A DNA stretch of 32,584 nt from positions 1 through 32,584 of the forward strand of contig CANPFO010000013.1 in assembly GCA_947573555.1 (NCBI GenBank), given 5' to 3'. Both the position numbers and the translations under genes were made by a program. A model generated the notes under the pieces. It searched no databases. It had not been told where the DNA came from and saw only the letters and a program-made list of their open reading frames with translations. The stretch comes from an uncultured Clostridium sp. (lineage in GTDB: Bacteria; Bacillota; Clostridia; TANB77; CAG-508). The number at the start of each line of letters is the position of its first letter. Positions within the stretch are counted from its first letter, which is position 1. Shown here piece after piece: positions 8,601 to 17,204 of this stretch.

Positions 8601-11600
8601 GTAGCTTTGTCCAAATTCTTCTTTAAATAATCCTATATTATCAAAATATGTTTCATTTTCATTATTTGTACATACTAAATAAACTATAACTCTCCAGTAA
8701 TCACTATCTGCTATTGCCACTGTTGATACATATTGCCATTCTGCTCCATCTACATTCACTTTTGTGTCTACAATCTGCGTTGTTCCATCTTTTCTATCTA
8801 TATGAAAACTGAAACTTATTTTACTAGGCTTTTCATCATTATTTGGTATTGCTTTACTATTTACCCAGCCTGCTATTGTAAATATATCTCCCTTTTTTCC
8901 CTCCATGAGAATTGATTGTCCTATGTTTTTATCTCTACTACTATTTCCTATAAATTTATATTTACCATCTACTACTGTATCATTTGAATCACAATTTGTT
9001 TGTATCCAATTATTAATTCCATTACTAAATGTTCCATTGCTAAGTAAATTATTTTCTTTTTCCTTTACTGACATTAAACTACCATCTAATGTCAATTTAT
9101 TTTTGTCGTTTTCTCCTTCTCCATATTTATACATTTTTCCTAATGCATTATCTATATTATTCGATTCTTTCCCTAAATCTGCAATACTTATTGTTTGTCC
9201 CCAATTATTAAATGTATATGTATTTGTATAACCTTTATTATCTGTAAATTTTGTTGTATTTGTTCCATAAGATATATTTATAGATTTTCCTAATTCGTTT
9301 TGTGTACTATATTCTTTTATGCTTTTTACTCTATTACTTTTTTCATTGTAATATTCATAATCTACATGTGAGTTGTCTATGTCTTTTACAGATGTTAACA
9401 AGTTTAATGAGTTATATCCATATGTTGATGCCTTACCATCATGATAAGTTATTTTTCCAACATTGAAATTTGAATTATATGTTATTGTTACTTTCCTTCC
9501 TGCATTATCTGTTATGGTTGAAAGCCTTGATGTTTGATCATATGTAAATGTTATTTCATCTCCTGCTCCATCTGTTACCTTCAATATTCTAAAATCTTCT
9601 GCTTCATTTGTGTTTAAGTGTAATGTGACTTTATTTCCATAAGAGTCTTTTAGCTCTTTTAAATGCCATCTTTCTCCAAATCTATTTACTCTTTTTTGAA
9701 ATGTTAGAATATTGTTTTCTTTGTCCTTCAAGATAAAATTATTATTTTCTAATGTTAATGTTAAATTTAGTCCATCTTCATCTTTGTATATGTTTGACGT
9801 TCCTTCTCTTTTAAAATAATGTTCTGTTCCATCTTCATCTACATATTTTGCATATTGTACATTATTTATTGTTTCTAAATTTATTATTTGGGCTAGATTT
9901 ATTCTTGTTCCTTTTCCAAATCCTATATCCTGGTCTTTGTTATTTGTATTATAAACATGGTTTATGCTAACTGGCAATAAATTTCCACTCGTAGATACAT
10001 CTGGATGTATTAATACTAAGTTTCCATTGTAATCATTTGTATATACTGTTCCTGCTCTTCCTACTGTTTGTGTATGATATGTTTGGTAATCTTCTATTCC
10101 TGATTGATTTCTGTATATTATTTGTATCATCGGTCTTGCATTTGTATATTCATCATGTATATCTGATGAGAAAAAATATGCATCTGAGTGTTGAGCATTA
10201 TTTACTTCTGCGTGATCTTTTAGTAGTAGTCCATAATTGTTTCCTGTAACATACCAGTCTTTTACTATTGATGTTATATCAAAATAATAAAATTTTGTTG
10301 GATTGTTTGTGTCATATTTATATTTTACATAGTCTGTTATCTTTGACTTGTATTTATCTTTTAAATTATTCCAACTTGCTGTTTTTGTCTCCCAATTTTC
10401 TGTCATTTGATGTACATCTATTTGTATTTCTTGTGTTGGTGGTGCCCATTCGTTTGTGTCTGGATATGTGCATATGTCAAGCATCGCTCCTATAATTTGG
10501 TCTCCTGCATTTAAATTTGGTAAATCAAATTTTATTAGACTTCTTGTTGGAGCTTTACTTTGTGTTTTATTATTACTTCCAACTCTTAATATGTGTGCTT
10601 CATGTCTAGTTGGGTATCCTGTGTCTCCTTCAAAAATGTATGTGTCATATATGTTTTTATAGTTTAATGATGTTTGTACTGTTGGGTCTATAATTACTGG
10701 ATATTCTCTTTCTTCACTTTCTAACCATTGTTTACTTGGTTTTAATGTTACAGTATATTTACTACTGTTTTCATTCGTTAGCTCTACTTCTATGTCTTCA
10801 CACATTTCGTTTTTAGCATCATACATATATGGTGCTTCTAGAAAAAATAGTACTTCTTCTTGATTTTCTTGACTGAAGACTATTCTGTTGTCTATTGTTT
10901 TTTCCATTATTAAGTTGCCTGTTTGGAATTTAAATGATATTTCTTGATTTATTGCTTGTTTATTTTTTAATATGATGTTTTCTTTTATTGAATTAGATAC
11001 AACATTGTATTGTATGTCTATGTTTTCTAGTATGTTTTCGTATTGGATTGTTCCTGAAGATATTTTGTTTATGTTTAATTTATTATCTTCTAGTTCTTTA
11101 TTTTCAATTTTGGTTACTTCTGTTTTGTTTGAGTTTATTAAAGACCATTTTATTTCGTGATTTTTGATTTTTAATTTGACTAAATTATTTTTGTTTGATT
11201 TTTTTGAAAATTTTATTTTGAAAGCATTGTTTTTGTTTTGGAACATTTCCTCTTCTTCTTTAATTTCTTCTAAGGAATTGTCAATGTCAATTAATTTCCC
11301 GTCTTGCTCATAGTGTACATTGTTTGGATATATCGCAGTTCTTATGCTTCCATCTTTTTGTAAAAAGTATTTTTGATTTAAATTTCTTTTTTCTGTTAAC
11401 TCACCTATTATTTCTGTTGTGTGTTTATTTGATATTTTCGTTGGCTCTTCTTTACTCTCTACATCTTCTATATTCTCTACTGTTTCTTCTACTGTTTCCA
11501 ATTCAGTGGTTTCAGATATTTCATTTGTTTCGGAATCTACTTCTGTGTTTTCACTTACCTCAGATGAATCAATTGCATTTTCCTCATCTTTTGATGTTTC

Positions 11601-11792
11601 ATTAACTGCATTTTCTATAATGTTTGTTTCTTCTGTAATATTCTCTTCTTGTAAAACGTTTTCTTGCATAATACTTTCCTGTTTCATTCCAAAAGCTATT
11701 GGTGCTAAAAGTTGTAACATCATTATTATTGTTAAAATCATTGCCGTGAACTTCATTAATGCTTCTGGCTTTGTTTTGATGGCTTTTTCCAT
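5634..11792 (-). CDS. giant secreted RHS/YD-repeat polymorphic toxin with DNRLRE domain and ChW repeats
   Basis: This is a 2052-residue protein. The start at 11792 follows AAAGGAGATGG by a normal gap; an ATG six codons earlier has no ribosome binding site. Parts in order: a hydrophobic secretion segment (about 10-36); an acidic Glu/Asn/Thr-rich stretch (40-110); a DNRLRE-type domain (about 375-560, DTYIFEGD and SLIKFDLP); an RHS entry region with YD repeats (about 570-910); a carbohydrate-binding-like domain (about 916-1056, NGTFSNGINNW to YFDNIGLF); three ChW-like repeats (about 1150-1277, each with GW and W or K before V, twice AGTTG); more YD repeats (to about 1800); and the RHS-associated core (about 1820-1886, RYRGYRYDTETGLYYL to NPINRMDPSGN). 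RHS repeats form a shell that encloses the C-terminal toxin. Here the last 165 residues are a Val/Ala helix, then YGPDGKALKDIDY, then a His/Asp-rich segment ending HEHDWDW, then a glycine-rich hydrophobic tail. I do not recognise the toxic activity. Confidence 0.92.
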   Translation of the reverse strand: MEKAIKTKPEALMKFTAMILTIIMMLQLLAPIAFGMKQESIMQENVLQEENITEETNIIENAVNETSKDEENAIDSSEVSENTEVDSETNEISETTELETVEETVENIEDVESKEEPTKISNKHTTEIIGELTEKRNLNQKYFLQKDGSIRTAIYPNNVHYEQDGKLIDIDNSLEEIKEEEEMFQNKNNAFKIKFSKKSNKNNLVKLKIKNHEIKWSLINSNKTEVTKIENKELEDNKLNINKISSGTIQYENILENIDIQYNVVSNSIKENIILKNKQAINQEISFKFQTGNLIMEKTIDNRIVFSQENQEEVLFFLEAPYMYDAKNEMCEDIEVELTNENSSKYTVTLKPSKQWLESEEREYPVIIDPTVQTSLNYKNIYDTYIFEGDTGYPTRHEAHILRVGSNNKTQSKAPTRSLIKFDLPNLNAGDQIIGAMLDICTYPDTNEWAPPTQEIQIDVHQMTENWETKTASWNNLKDKYKSKITDYVKYKYDTNNPTKFYYFDITSIVKDWYVTGNNYGLLLKDHAEVNNAQHSDAYFFSSDIHDEYTNARPMIQIIYRNQSGIEDYQTYHTQTVGRAGTVYTNDYNGNLVLIHPDVSTSGNLLPVSINHVYNTNNKDQDIGFGKGTRINLAQIINLETINNVQYAKYVDEDGTEHYFKREGTSNIYKDEDGLNLTLTLENNNFILKDKENNILTFQKRVNRFGERWHLKELKDSYGNKVTLHLNTNEAEDFRILKVTDGAGDEITFTYDQTSRLSTITDNAGRKVTITYNSNFNVGKITYHDGKASTYGYNSLNLLTSVKDIDNSHVDYEYYNEKSNRVKSIKEYSTQNELGKSINISYGTNTTKFTDNKGYTNTYTFNNWGQTISIADLGKESNNIDNALGKMYKYGEGENDKNKLTLDGSLMSVKEKENNLLSNGTFSNGINNWIQTNCDSNDTVVDGKYKFIGNSSRDKNIGQSILMEGKKGDIFTIAGWVNSKAIPNNDEKPSKISFSFHIDRKDGTTQIVDTKVNVDGAEWQYVSTVAIADSDYWRVIVYLVCTNNENETYFDNIGLFKEEFGQSYTYDSNGNIISTENNSKSNQTFKYNSNNKLITSINPKGGEFSYEYDTTNPQKLTRATNAVGNKYSFGYDNYGNMTSAKVEEYTESNVGVQYDTHISNEGWKGKVKNGETSGSAALNNQMEAIQIELINKTSEMHIQYQTHVSNIGWQDWVQDGQMAGTTGRALQVEAIKIKLTNASNYSVKYRAYVSGIGWQSWVRDGEMAGTTGQVKAITAMQIVIESNGNNLKYIQTQAEYSANGNYQTKIIDERGNSTKYQYNEKTGIVIKITDAKNSETNYTYDNSNRLLTVKKQALQKEYSNTYTYENDRLKTITHNGFAYTFIYDNFGNVKQVKVGNQALSTNNYEANNGNLASSTYGNNQTINYTYDRFNRITKIAGTSGNYQYTYNANSNVKTIVDSINNNTETFTYDLAERLVKAINTNGFTKEYGYDINNNINTKKYTLSNKTNTIQYDYDKANRLTSIKLNNSITWANTMDRLSRVTAKKITSGNNTYTTNYTYTDVANTENKTTILLKGIKNGSNEEITYTYDATGNIETIKKGNTETNKYYYDTLNQLIRENSKNQTKTITYEYDAGGNIITKKEYPYTTASTLPTTPTKTITYGYGNTNWKDQLTNYNGKTITYDEIGNAKTYNGNTYTWQNGRQLAGISNTNQTITYKYNESGIRTQKTVNGVATNYYLDGTKVIYEKTGNNITYYTYDEIGNIIGLKYNDTQYYYIKNGQNDVIGILDSNLKQVVSYEYDSWGNILSIKDANGNNITSNTHIGIINPYRYRGYRYDTETGLYYLQSRYYSPEWGRFINADGMISTGQGLLSHNMYAYCENNPINRMDPSGNSWFSAIVNTVKNVVQQVAKAVNTVVNAVKSVVNTVSPQNNVVLSSSNNGHGNVPTTGKPNSTVTKPNGDVRVYGPDGKALKDIDYSHPQNHPELKNPHEHDWDWSNTKKPRGDAHNFGSIGVGIGVGVGVGIGGYAIYRGIRMLPSLLPPIWWTIPANATIP

Positions 11793-12214
11793 ATATCCAT
11801 CTCCTTTCATTTATATTTATTTGTTACTAGCAAAACTAATTTGTAATATATATTAAAATGCAGTGATGCGCAGTTTGGGAGGACAGCTATTCATACAGAT
11901 AAGATAGATTAACATCTATATCTTAGAAAAAAGTAAAATTAACTTATATGATAAGTCCAACCAGTAAAGAACGGAATTTTAATATATATTATAAATTCGC
12001 TGAATAGTAACCTTTATTTTTTTATATCACATACTTTTTTCTATTACAATATGACTTTTTTCCACTTTTTTCCGCTTTTTTCCACTTTCAATTTACATTA
12101 TCACTTTACTTTTTGTGTTAACTATCAAACTAAAACAATATGGTAAATCTAACTTACAAATAGTAGAGTTTTAGTATATTTCTACTTTATGGCGACCACT
12201 TACATAAAAAGTAC
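11793..12214. other. intergenic region with hairpin and phased T tracts
   Basis: No gene is seen between the RHS start and the next plus-strand promoter. It holds an imperfect hairpin (AAGATAGAT against ATCTATATCTT, 11901-11924). It also holds three copies of a ten-base unit, TTTTTTCCAC with one C-to-G change (12056-12085), with further T runs at 12017-12023 and 12035-12040. T tracts spaced at one helical turn favour curved DNA. I could not pick a convincing promoter for the RHS gene. Confidence 0.5.
12056..12085. repeat. three tandem 10-bp units (TTTTTTCCAC), phased T tracts
   Basis: Three head-to-tail units, the second with CCGC in place of CCAC. T6 tracts recur exactly every ten bases, the spacing expected of intrinsically bent DNA. 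They lie about 130 bp upstream of the 12215-12243 promoter and about 260 bp upstream of the RHS gene. Confidence 0.75.
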
Positions 12215-12243
12215 TTGTATTTTTTCCAAAAAAATATTATAAT
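12215..12243 (+). promoter_or_regulatory. sigma-70-type promoter of the 90-residue gene
   Basis: TTGTAT at 12215-12220 and TATAAT at 12238-12243 are 17 bases apart. The -10 box is perfect and the -35 box matches three of six positions. It lies 30 bases before the start codon, with a GGAGG site in between. Confidence 0.6.
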
Positions 12244-12273
12244 ATATAGTAAAAAAACTGGAGGTATACATTT

Positions 12274-12546
12274 ATGCACAACAAAATAATCTCTTTCAAA
12301 TTTGAAGTAGAACAGTTTAAAGTTTTACTTGATGTAACTCCTCAAAAAGAGGATGAAAGTCTTAAAACAGATTCATCCTTAGACTTCATCAAATTCTTAA
12401 GAGATCTTATTCACATCAGTAACTTTGAAAAAGTTATCGACTTACCAGAAGAACTAGCGCTTACTATATATTCGAAAAATGATGAGCTACTTTCTAAAAA
12501 AATTAAAGAAAAAGCAAAATCATTAAATTTGCAAGTAGTTGCATAA
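12274..12546 (+). CDS. small hypothetical protein of 90 residues
   Basis: It begins MHNKIISFKFEVEQFKVLL and has mixed helix and strand character, with DFIKFLRDLIHI in the centre and KIKEKAKSLNLQVV at the end. There is no membrane segment, no Cys and no obvious catalytic motif, so it is probably a small cytoplasmic or regulatory protein. Gene reality is well supported: a promoter with perfect -10 box, a CTGGAGG ribosome binding site nine bases before ATG, and an intrinsic terminator 45 bases after the stop. It is a single-gene transcript that converges on smc. I do not recognise the family and assign no function. Confidence 0.75.
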   Translation: MHNKIISFKFEVEQFKVLLDVTPQKEDESLKTDSSLDFIKFLRDLIHISNFEKVIDLPEELALTIYSKNDELLSKKIKEKAKSLNLQVVA

Positions 12547-12590
12547 CTTACCTCTGCATCTAAAATTTAGATGTCAAATAATATCTTAAA

Positions 12591-12622
12591 AACCGATGGA
12601 ACTTAAATAAATTCCATCGGTT
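12591..12622. terminator. bidirectional intrinsic terminator between convergent genes
   Basis: AACCGATGGAA (12591-12601) pairs perfectly with TTCCATCGGTT (12612-12622) around a ten-base loop. A T7 run follows on the plus strand. An A run precedes it, giving TTTTT on the minus strand. It can end both the 90-residue gene and smc. Confidence 0.9.
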
Positions 12623-12641
12623 TTTTTATATTTTATTTCTA

Positions 12642-15600
12642 TCACCGTAATGACATAGATAACAATTTAGAAATACCACTTTCTTCCATTGTAACACCAT
12701 AAACAGTATCTGCCACTTCCATTGTACCTTTTCTATGAGTAATAACTAAAAATTGTGTATTTCCAGTAAACTTTTTCAAATATTCTGCATATCTAAATAC
12801 ATTTACATCGTCAAGAGCAGCCTCAATCTCATCCAATACGCAGAAAGGAGCTGGATTTATTCTTAAAATTGCAAATAATAAAGCAATTGCTGTAAACGCT
12901 CTTTCTCCTCCTGATAATAGCATCATATTTTGCACTTTTTTACCTGGTGGCTGAACAGTAATATCAATTCCACATTCTAAAACATTATTCTCATCTTCTA
13001 AAGTTAATTCAGCTTTTCCTCCACCAAATAACTCTGCAAAAACTTCACCAAAATTTTTATTAATAACTTTAAATTTCTCATTAAACTGTTCTTTCATAGT
13101 TTGAGTCATATCAGAAATAACTTTCCTTAAATTATTCATAGTATTTTCTAAATCTAACCTCTGTTCACTCATAAAATCATATCTATCTTTAAGGTTTTTA
13201 TATTCTTCTATAGAATCAATATTAACACTTCCTATTTCTCTAATTTCAGTTCTTAATGAATTTACCTTTTTCTGTGTTAATTGAACATTTTCTGGTTTTT
13301 CATAATTTGCAGCATTATTAGGTGTAAGTTCATATTCTTCCCACATCTTATTGTAAATTTCGTTTATATCTTCATCTATTTTAGTTTTCTTAACATCTAA
13401 CTTAACAAGTTGACCTTTTAAATCTTCAATTACTTTAAATTTAGAAGTTAATTCATCCTCTTGCTTTGTAAGTTTTTCATTTTTCATTATTCTCTCTTGC
13501 TTTAGCTCTTCTATCTTTGTACTACTATTCTGAACATTTTCCTTTATGTTCTCAATACTTTTTAAAATATCTTCAATTGATTTTTCTAAATTTTCATTAT
13601 CTAATTTAATCTGCTCAATTTGTTCTTTTTTATTTTGAATACTTTGCTTAGCATTTTCCAATTCTTGATTTATTCTTTCTTGAATTTCTTCTATTGAAGA
13701 TTCACTTTCATCAAATGATGACACAGAAATTTTCAAATTTGTTATATCAAAATTCAAATCATCTATATATTTTTGGTCATCTTTATTAAGCTCTGCAAAT
13801 TCATTAATAATTTTAGATAATTCTTCATTTTTAGAAACAATTTCTTGAATTTGTTTTTCCAAATCCCCTCTACTTGTATCCGCTTCTTCTTTTTGTTTTT
13901 CAAGACCTATTTGTTCATCTTTAAGTCTATTTAAGCGATTTTGCAGTTTTTCTATATTCTCATCAATCGAAATTACTTTTTGTTTTTCAGTTGCATATGT
14001 AATATCAATTTCTTGCAACTCTTTCTCAAGATTTGCTGAGAGTTCCAAAATCCCTTCTATTGACTCTTCATATTCTTGTTTCTCATCTTGCAATTTTTGA
14101 ATTCTATCTTTTAATTCTTCAATTTCCTTTTCTAATTTTTCAATCTCTTTTCCTCTACCCAAAATATTAACAGTCTTTTTAGCAACTGAACCACCCGTAA
14201 TTGCTCCTGATGGATTAATTAAATCTCCATCTTTAGTTACTATCCTAAACGTATAATTATTTTGCTTTGCTAGTTTAATAGCTATATCCATATTCTCTAC
14301 AATAACAGTTCTTCCAAGCAAATTTAAAATAATCTGTTCATACTTTTTATTAAACTTTATCAATTCTGATGCAATTCCAATTACGCCATTATCAAGCCCT
14401 TTTATCTTATCTAACTTTTTTCCTTTAACAGAAGATATTGGTAAAAATGATGCTCTACCTAAATTATTTTTTCTTAAATGTTCAACTAATTTTTTAGCAT
14501 CATCTTCAGTGTCTGTAACAATATTTTGCAAACTTGCCCCTAAACACATCTCAATTGCAGTCTCTAAATCATCTGGTACATCAATTATATTAGCTAAAAC
14601 ACCATGCATACCCTTTCCAAGCTCTTTTATATTCTCACAATCTTGCAATAAAGACTTAACACTTTTTATATACCCTTCTTTTTCTCTCTCAGTCTCTATT
14701 AAAAATTTTAACTTTGACTCTTTTACCCTCATATCACCAGATACAATATTTATAAGACTTTCAAAAGATTTTATTTTTTGATTAGCTTCTTCTCTTTGTT
14801 TTGAAACATCTTCTAATGACTTCTGTGCTTTATTTCTCTTATTTTCTATTTCGTTAAATTTCTTAACTATATCTTCTTTATTAAGTCTTGTAGAATCCAA
14901 TTCAGAAATTGTCAACTGAATTTCTTGCTTAACTTGACTTTGTCTTTTCTCACAATTTTGAAAATTTACATTTTGTGTGTTTATATTTGATTGCAACTCA
15001 TATTTTTTATCTGTATTCTGTTCAACAGTCTGCTTATATCCTTCTATTTCTAATTCTTTAGAAGATAATTTTTCAGTTAATTTATTAAGTTCCTCTTGCT
15101 TTTCACCTAATTCCTTTTCAAACTTCTCTTTATTCTGCTTTAAACTATCTTTTTTTGCTTGCTTTTGATCAATCTCTTCATTTAATTCAAGGATTTTGGC
15201 ATTTTGCTCCTCAATTTCTTTCAAATACCTTTCACTATTTTCATTATTATTAGTAATCCTTGTTTTTGCCACATTGATATCAGAATTTAAAGATTCTATT
15301 TGTTTCTGACCTTCAAATCCCAAATTTGACATATTTTCAATCTCTTCTGTAATCTTATCAATACTAGACTTTAACTCTTCTTTCAAATTTTTAACCTGCT
15401 CTAGCTTTTCCTCTTCTTGACTACATTGCTCTTGCATTACATCTATAGATTGTACTAACTCTTCTAACTCCTTTTTGTATTTTTCAATATTATATACAAA
15501 TAAACCAATTTCAATATTTTTAAGCTCTTCCCTTAAATTTAAATATTTCTTTGCCTTTTCTGACTGTATCTGTAATGGATCTAAATTAGCCTCAATCTCA

Positions 15601-16187
15601 GTTAAAATATCATTTATTCTTAAAAGATTCAACTTAGTATGTTCTAACTTTTTCTCAGACTCTTCTTTCCTACTTCTATACTTTACAATCCCTGCTGCCT
15701 CTTCAAAAATATGTCTTCTATCCTCAGCTTTATTACTCAATATCTCATCAATTTTACCTTGCCCAATTATAGAATAACCATCTTTACCAATACCAGTATC
15801 CATAAACAACTCCAATACATCCTTTAATCTGCAAGGAACTTTATTTATAAAATATCCAGTCTCACCACTTCTATAAATCTTTCTTGTAACAGTCACCTCA
15901 GTATATTCAATTGGAAGTTCTCCATCATTATTATCAAACACTAAAGAAGCCTCTGCAAAACCTAAAGACTTCCTATTTTGAGTACCAGCAAAAATAACAT
16001 CTAACGCTTTCGCTCCCCTTAGGGATTTCATACTTTGCTCCCCTAATACCCATCTTATTGCATCAGAAATATTACTCTTCCCAGAGCCATTTGGTCCTAT
16101 AACACTTGTTATTCCTGGCATTAATTCTAAAACTGTTTTATCTGCAAAGGATTTAAATCCTTGTAATTCTAATCTTTTTAAATACAT
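12642..16187 (-). CDS. smc: chromosome segregation ATPase SMC
   Basis: SMC forms the V-shaped homodimer that, with ScpA and ScpB, loads on DNA and compacts and separates sister chromosomes. The 1181-residue length is normal. Walker A is GPNGSGKS (residues 31-38), followed by SDAIRWVLGEQS. Two long coiled coils flank a hinge domain (about 500-660, with GVLANIIDVPDDLETAIEMC and GAITGGSVAKK). The C-terminal head has the signature LLSGGERAFTAIALLF and Walker B PFCVLDEIEAALDD. I chose the ATG at 16187, giving MYLKRLELQGFKSF and a GGTGA site six bases away. The longer frame begins at a GTG at 16208 inside a repeated GGGACGCCCCC-type sequence. The usual neighbours rnc and ftsY are not next to it. 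It ends at the shared terminator. Confidence 0.97.
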   Translation of the reverse strand: MYLKRLELQGFKSFADKTVLELMPGITSVIGPNGSGKSNISDAIRWVLGEQSMKSLRGAKALDVIFAGTQNRKSLGFAEASLVFDNNDGELPIEYTEVTVTRKIYRSGETGYFINKVPCRLKDVLELFMDTGIGKDGYSIIGQGKIDEILSNKAEDRRHIFEEAAGIVKYRSRKEESEKKLEHTKLNLLRINDILTEIEANLDPLQIQSEKAKKYLNLREELKNIEIGLFVYNIEKYKKELEELVQSIDVMQEQCSQEEEKLEQVKNLKEELKSSIDKITEEIENMSNLGFEGQKQIESLNSDINVAKTRITNNNENSERYLKEIEEQNAKILELNEEIDQKQAKKDSLKQNKEKFEKELGEKQEELNKLTEKLSSKELEIEGYKQTVEQNTDKKYELQSNINTQNVNFQNCEKRQSQVKQEIQLTISELDSTRLNKEDIVKKFNEIENKRNKAQKSLEDVSKQREEANQKIKSFESLINIVSGDMRVKESKLKFLIETEREKEGYIKSVKSLLQDCENIKELGKGMHGVLANIIDVPDDLETAIEMCLGASLQNIVTDTEDDAKKLVEHLRKNNLGRASFLPISSVKGKKLDKIKGLDNGVIGIASELIKFNKKYEQIILNLLGRTVIVENMDIAIKLAKQNNYTFRIVTKDGDLINPSGAITGGSVAKKTVNILGRGKEIEKLEKEIEELKDRIQKLQDEKQEYEESIEGILELSANLEKELQEIDITYATEKQKVISIDENIEKLQNRLNRLKDEQIGLEKQKEEADTSRGDLEKQIQEIVSKNEELSKIINEFAELNKDDQKYIDDLNFDITNLKISVSSFDESESSIEEIQERINQELENAKQSIQNKKEQIEQIKLDNENLEKSIEDILKSIENIKENVQNSSTKIEELKQERIMKNEKLTKQEDELTSKFKVIEDLKGQLVKLDVKKTKIDEDINEIYNKMWEEYELTPNNAANYEKPENVQLTQKKVNSLRTEIREIGSVNIDSIEEYKNLKDRYDFMSEQRLDLENTMNNLRKVISDMTQTMKEQFNEKFKVINKNFGEVFAELFGGGKAELTLEDENNVLECGIDITVQPPGKKVQNMMLLSGGERAFTAIALLFAILRINPAPFCVLDEIEAALDDVNVFRYAEYLKKFTGNTQFLVITHRKGTMEVADTVYGVTMEESGISKLLSMSLR

Positions 16188-16312
16188 ATTCTTCACCTTT
16201 TGTGCCACTGGGGGCGTCCCTTTTTGTCACATTTTTATCCTTATCATTTTACTATACTAAAATGTAAAAAGCAAGGAATTTTTCTCGCTTTTTTTATAGT
16301 AATTATTGTTTC

Positions 16313-16483
16313 GTTACTGGTCAGACTTAAAATTTGTATAATAGCAAGAAATCAAAAAAATGCTGACATATTAATATTTTGAAGATAAAGACCAAATGGT
16401 AGACCATAGTTATGTTTTTATCAAAAAGTATTAATATATCAGCATTTTTTGCTATTATACAAATTTTAAGGCTGACTAGTAAC
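16313..16483. repeat. intergenic palindromic element (MITE-like) between smc and porG
   Basis: The outer ends are GTTACTGGTCAG (16313-16324) and CTGACTAGTAAC (16472-16483). Inside them, 16327-16347 and 16449-16469 are perfect reverse complements over 21 bases. The arms continue with indels as TGCTGACATATTAATA against TATTAATATATCAGCA. The whole would fold into one long hairpin. The 12-base right end recurs exactly at 29865-29876. No ORF is carried. It separates the divergent smc and porG genes. Confidence 0.8.
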
Positions 16484-16537
16484 TACTATTGTATAACACC
16501 AATGATAATTTTCGACCTAACTGTACAAAAAAATCCC

Positions 16538-16566
16538 TTGACACCACTAGAAATTTGGCATATACT
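16538..16566 (+). promoter_or_regulatory. near-consensus promoter of the por operon
   Basis: TTGACA at 16538-16543 and TATACT at 16561-16566 are exactly 17 bases apart. The -35 box is perfect and the -10 box differs at one position. Transcription would start near 16573, about 44 bases before porG. Strong expression fits a central metabolic enzyme. Confidence 0.85.
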
Positions 16567-16580
16567 AAACTCACAAAATA

Positions 16581-16595
16581 TTCGGTTAAACCGAA
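16581..16595. promoter_or_regulatory. palindromic operator-like site in the por leader
   Basis: TTCGGTTAAACCGAA is a 15-base inverted repeat (TTCGGTT, A, AACCGAA). It lies about 8-22 bases downstream of the predicted transcription start and upstream of the GGAGG site. That position suits a repressor roadblock. It is not the Rex consensus (TTGTTAA-N4-TTAACAA). The binding protein is unknown, and a short RNA hairpin is the alternative reading. Confidence 0.5.
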
Positions 16596-16616
16596 AAATT
16601 AAAAGGAGGCTTTTTC

Positions 16617-17204
16617 ATGGATAACTTAATAGAAATAAGATGGCATGGTAGAGGTGGACAAGGAGCAAAAACAGCATCATTGTTATTAGCAGATGCAGCA
16701 TTTAACACTGGTAAATATATTCAAGGATTTCCAGAATATGGACCTGAAAGAATGGGTGCACCAATAACTGCCTATAACAGAATAAGCAACACTCCAATCA
16801 CAGTCCATAGTAACATATATGAACCAGATTATGTTGTTGTAGTAGATGATACACTTTTAGAAAGTGTACCTGTAACTGATGGTTTAAAAGAAACAGGAGC
16901 AATTATAATTAACACAACAAAATCACCAGAAACAATAAAAAAATTGCTAAAAGACTATAAAGGCTCTATTTATACAATAGATGCAAGAAAAATATCAGTA
17001 GAAGCACTTGGAAAATACTTTCCAAATACATCAATGTTAGCTGCAATAGTAAAAGTAAGCAAAATAATGACAGATGAAGAATTACTTAAAGATATGGAAA
17101 ATTCATTTAAGCATAAATTTGCAAAAAAACCTGAAGTAATCGCTGGTAATATGAAAGCATTAGAAATGGCATTACAAGAAGTGAGACAAGTGGGACAGGT
17201 TTAA
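16617..17204 (+). CDS. porG: pyruvate:ferredoxin oxidoreductase, gamma subunit
   Basis: This is the gamma subunit of the four-subunit enzyme that converts pyruvate and CoA to acetyl-CoA and CO2 and reduces ferredoxin. The 195 residues are typical. The opening EIRWHGRGGQGAKTAS (GRGGQG at 11-16) and the stretch FPEYGPERMGAPITAYNRI are family signatures. The start follows AAAGGAGG. It leads the operon porG-porD-porA-porB. The last codons overlap the left arm of a palindrome that fills the 121-base gap to porD, so the C-terminal end (EVRQVGQV) may be partly derived from that repeat. Pyruvate is favoured over branched-chain keto acids by the paired porA and porB features, but specificity is inferred. 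Confidence 0.93.
   Translation: MDNLIEIRWHGRGGQGAKTASLLLADAAFNTGKYIQGFPEYGPERMGAPITAYNRISNTPITVHSNIYEPDYVVVVDDTLLESVPVTDGLKETGAIIINTTKSPETIKKLLKDYKGSIYTIDARKISVEALGKYFPNTSMLAAIVKVSKIMTDEELLKDMENSFKHKFAKKPEVIAGNMKALEMALQEVRQVGQV

Noticed and set aside
16188..16208. GTG start that would add seven residues to SMC
   Set aside because: It lies within a repeated GGGACGCCCCC-type sequence. The ATG at 16187 has a proper ribosome binding site and gives the normal MYLKRLELQGFKSF start.
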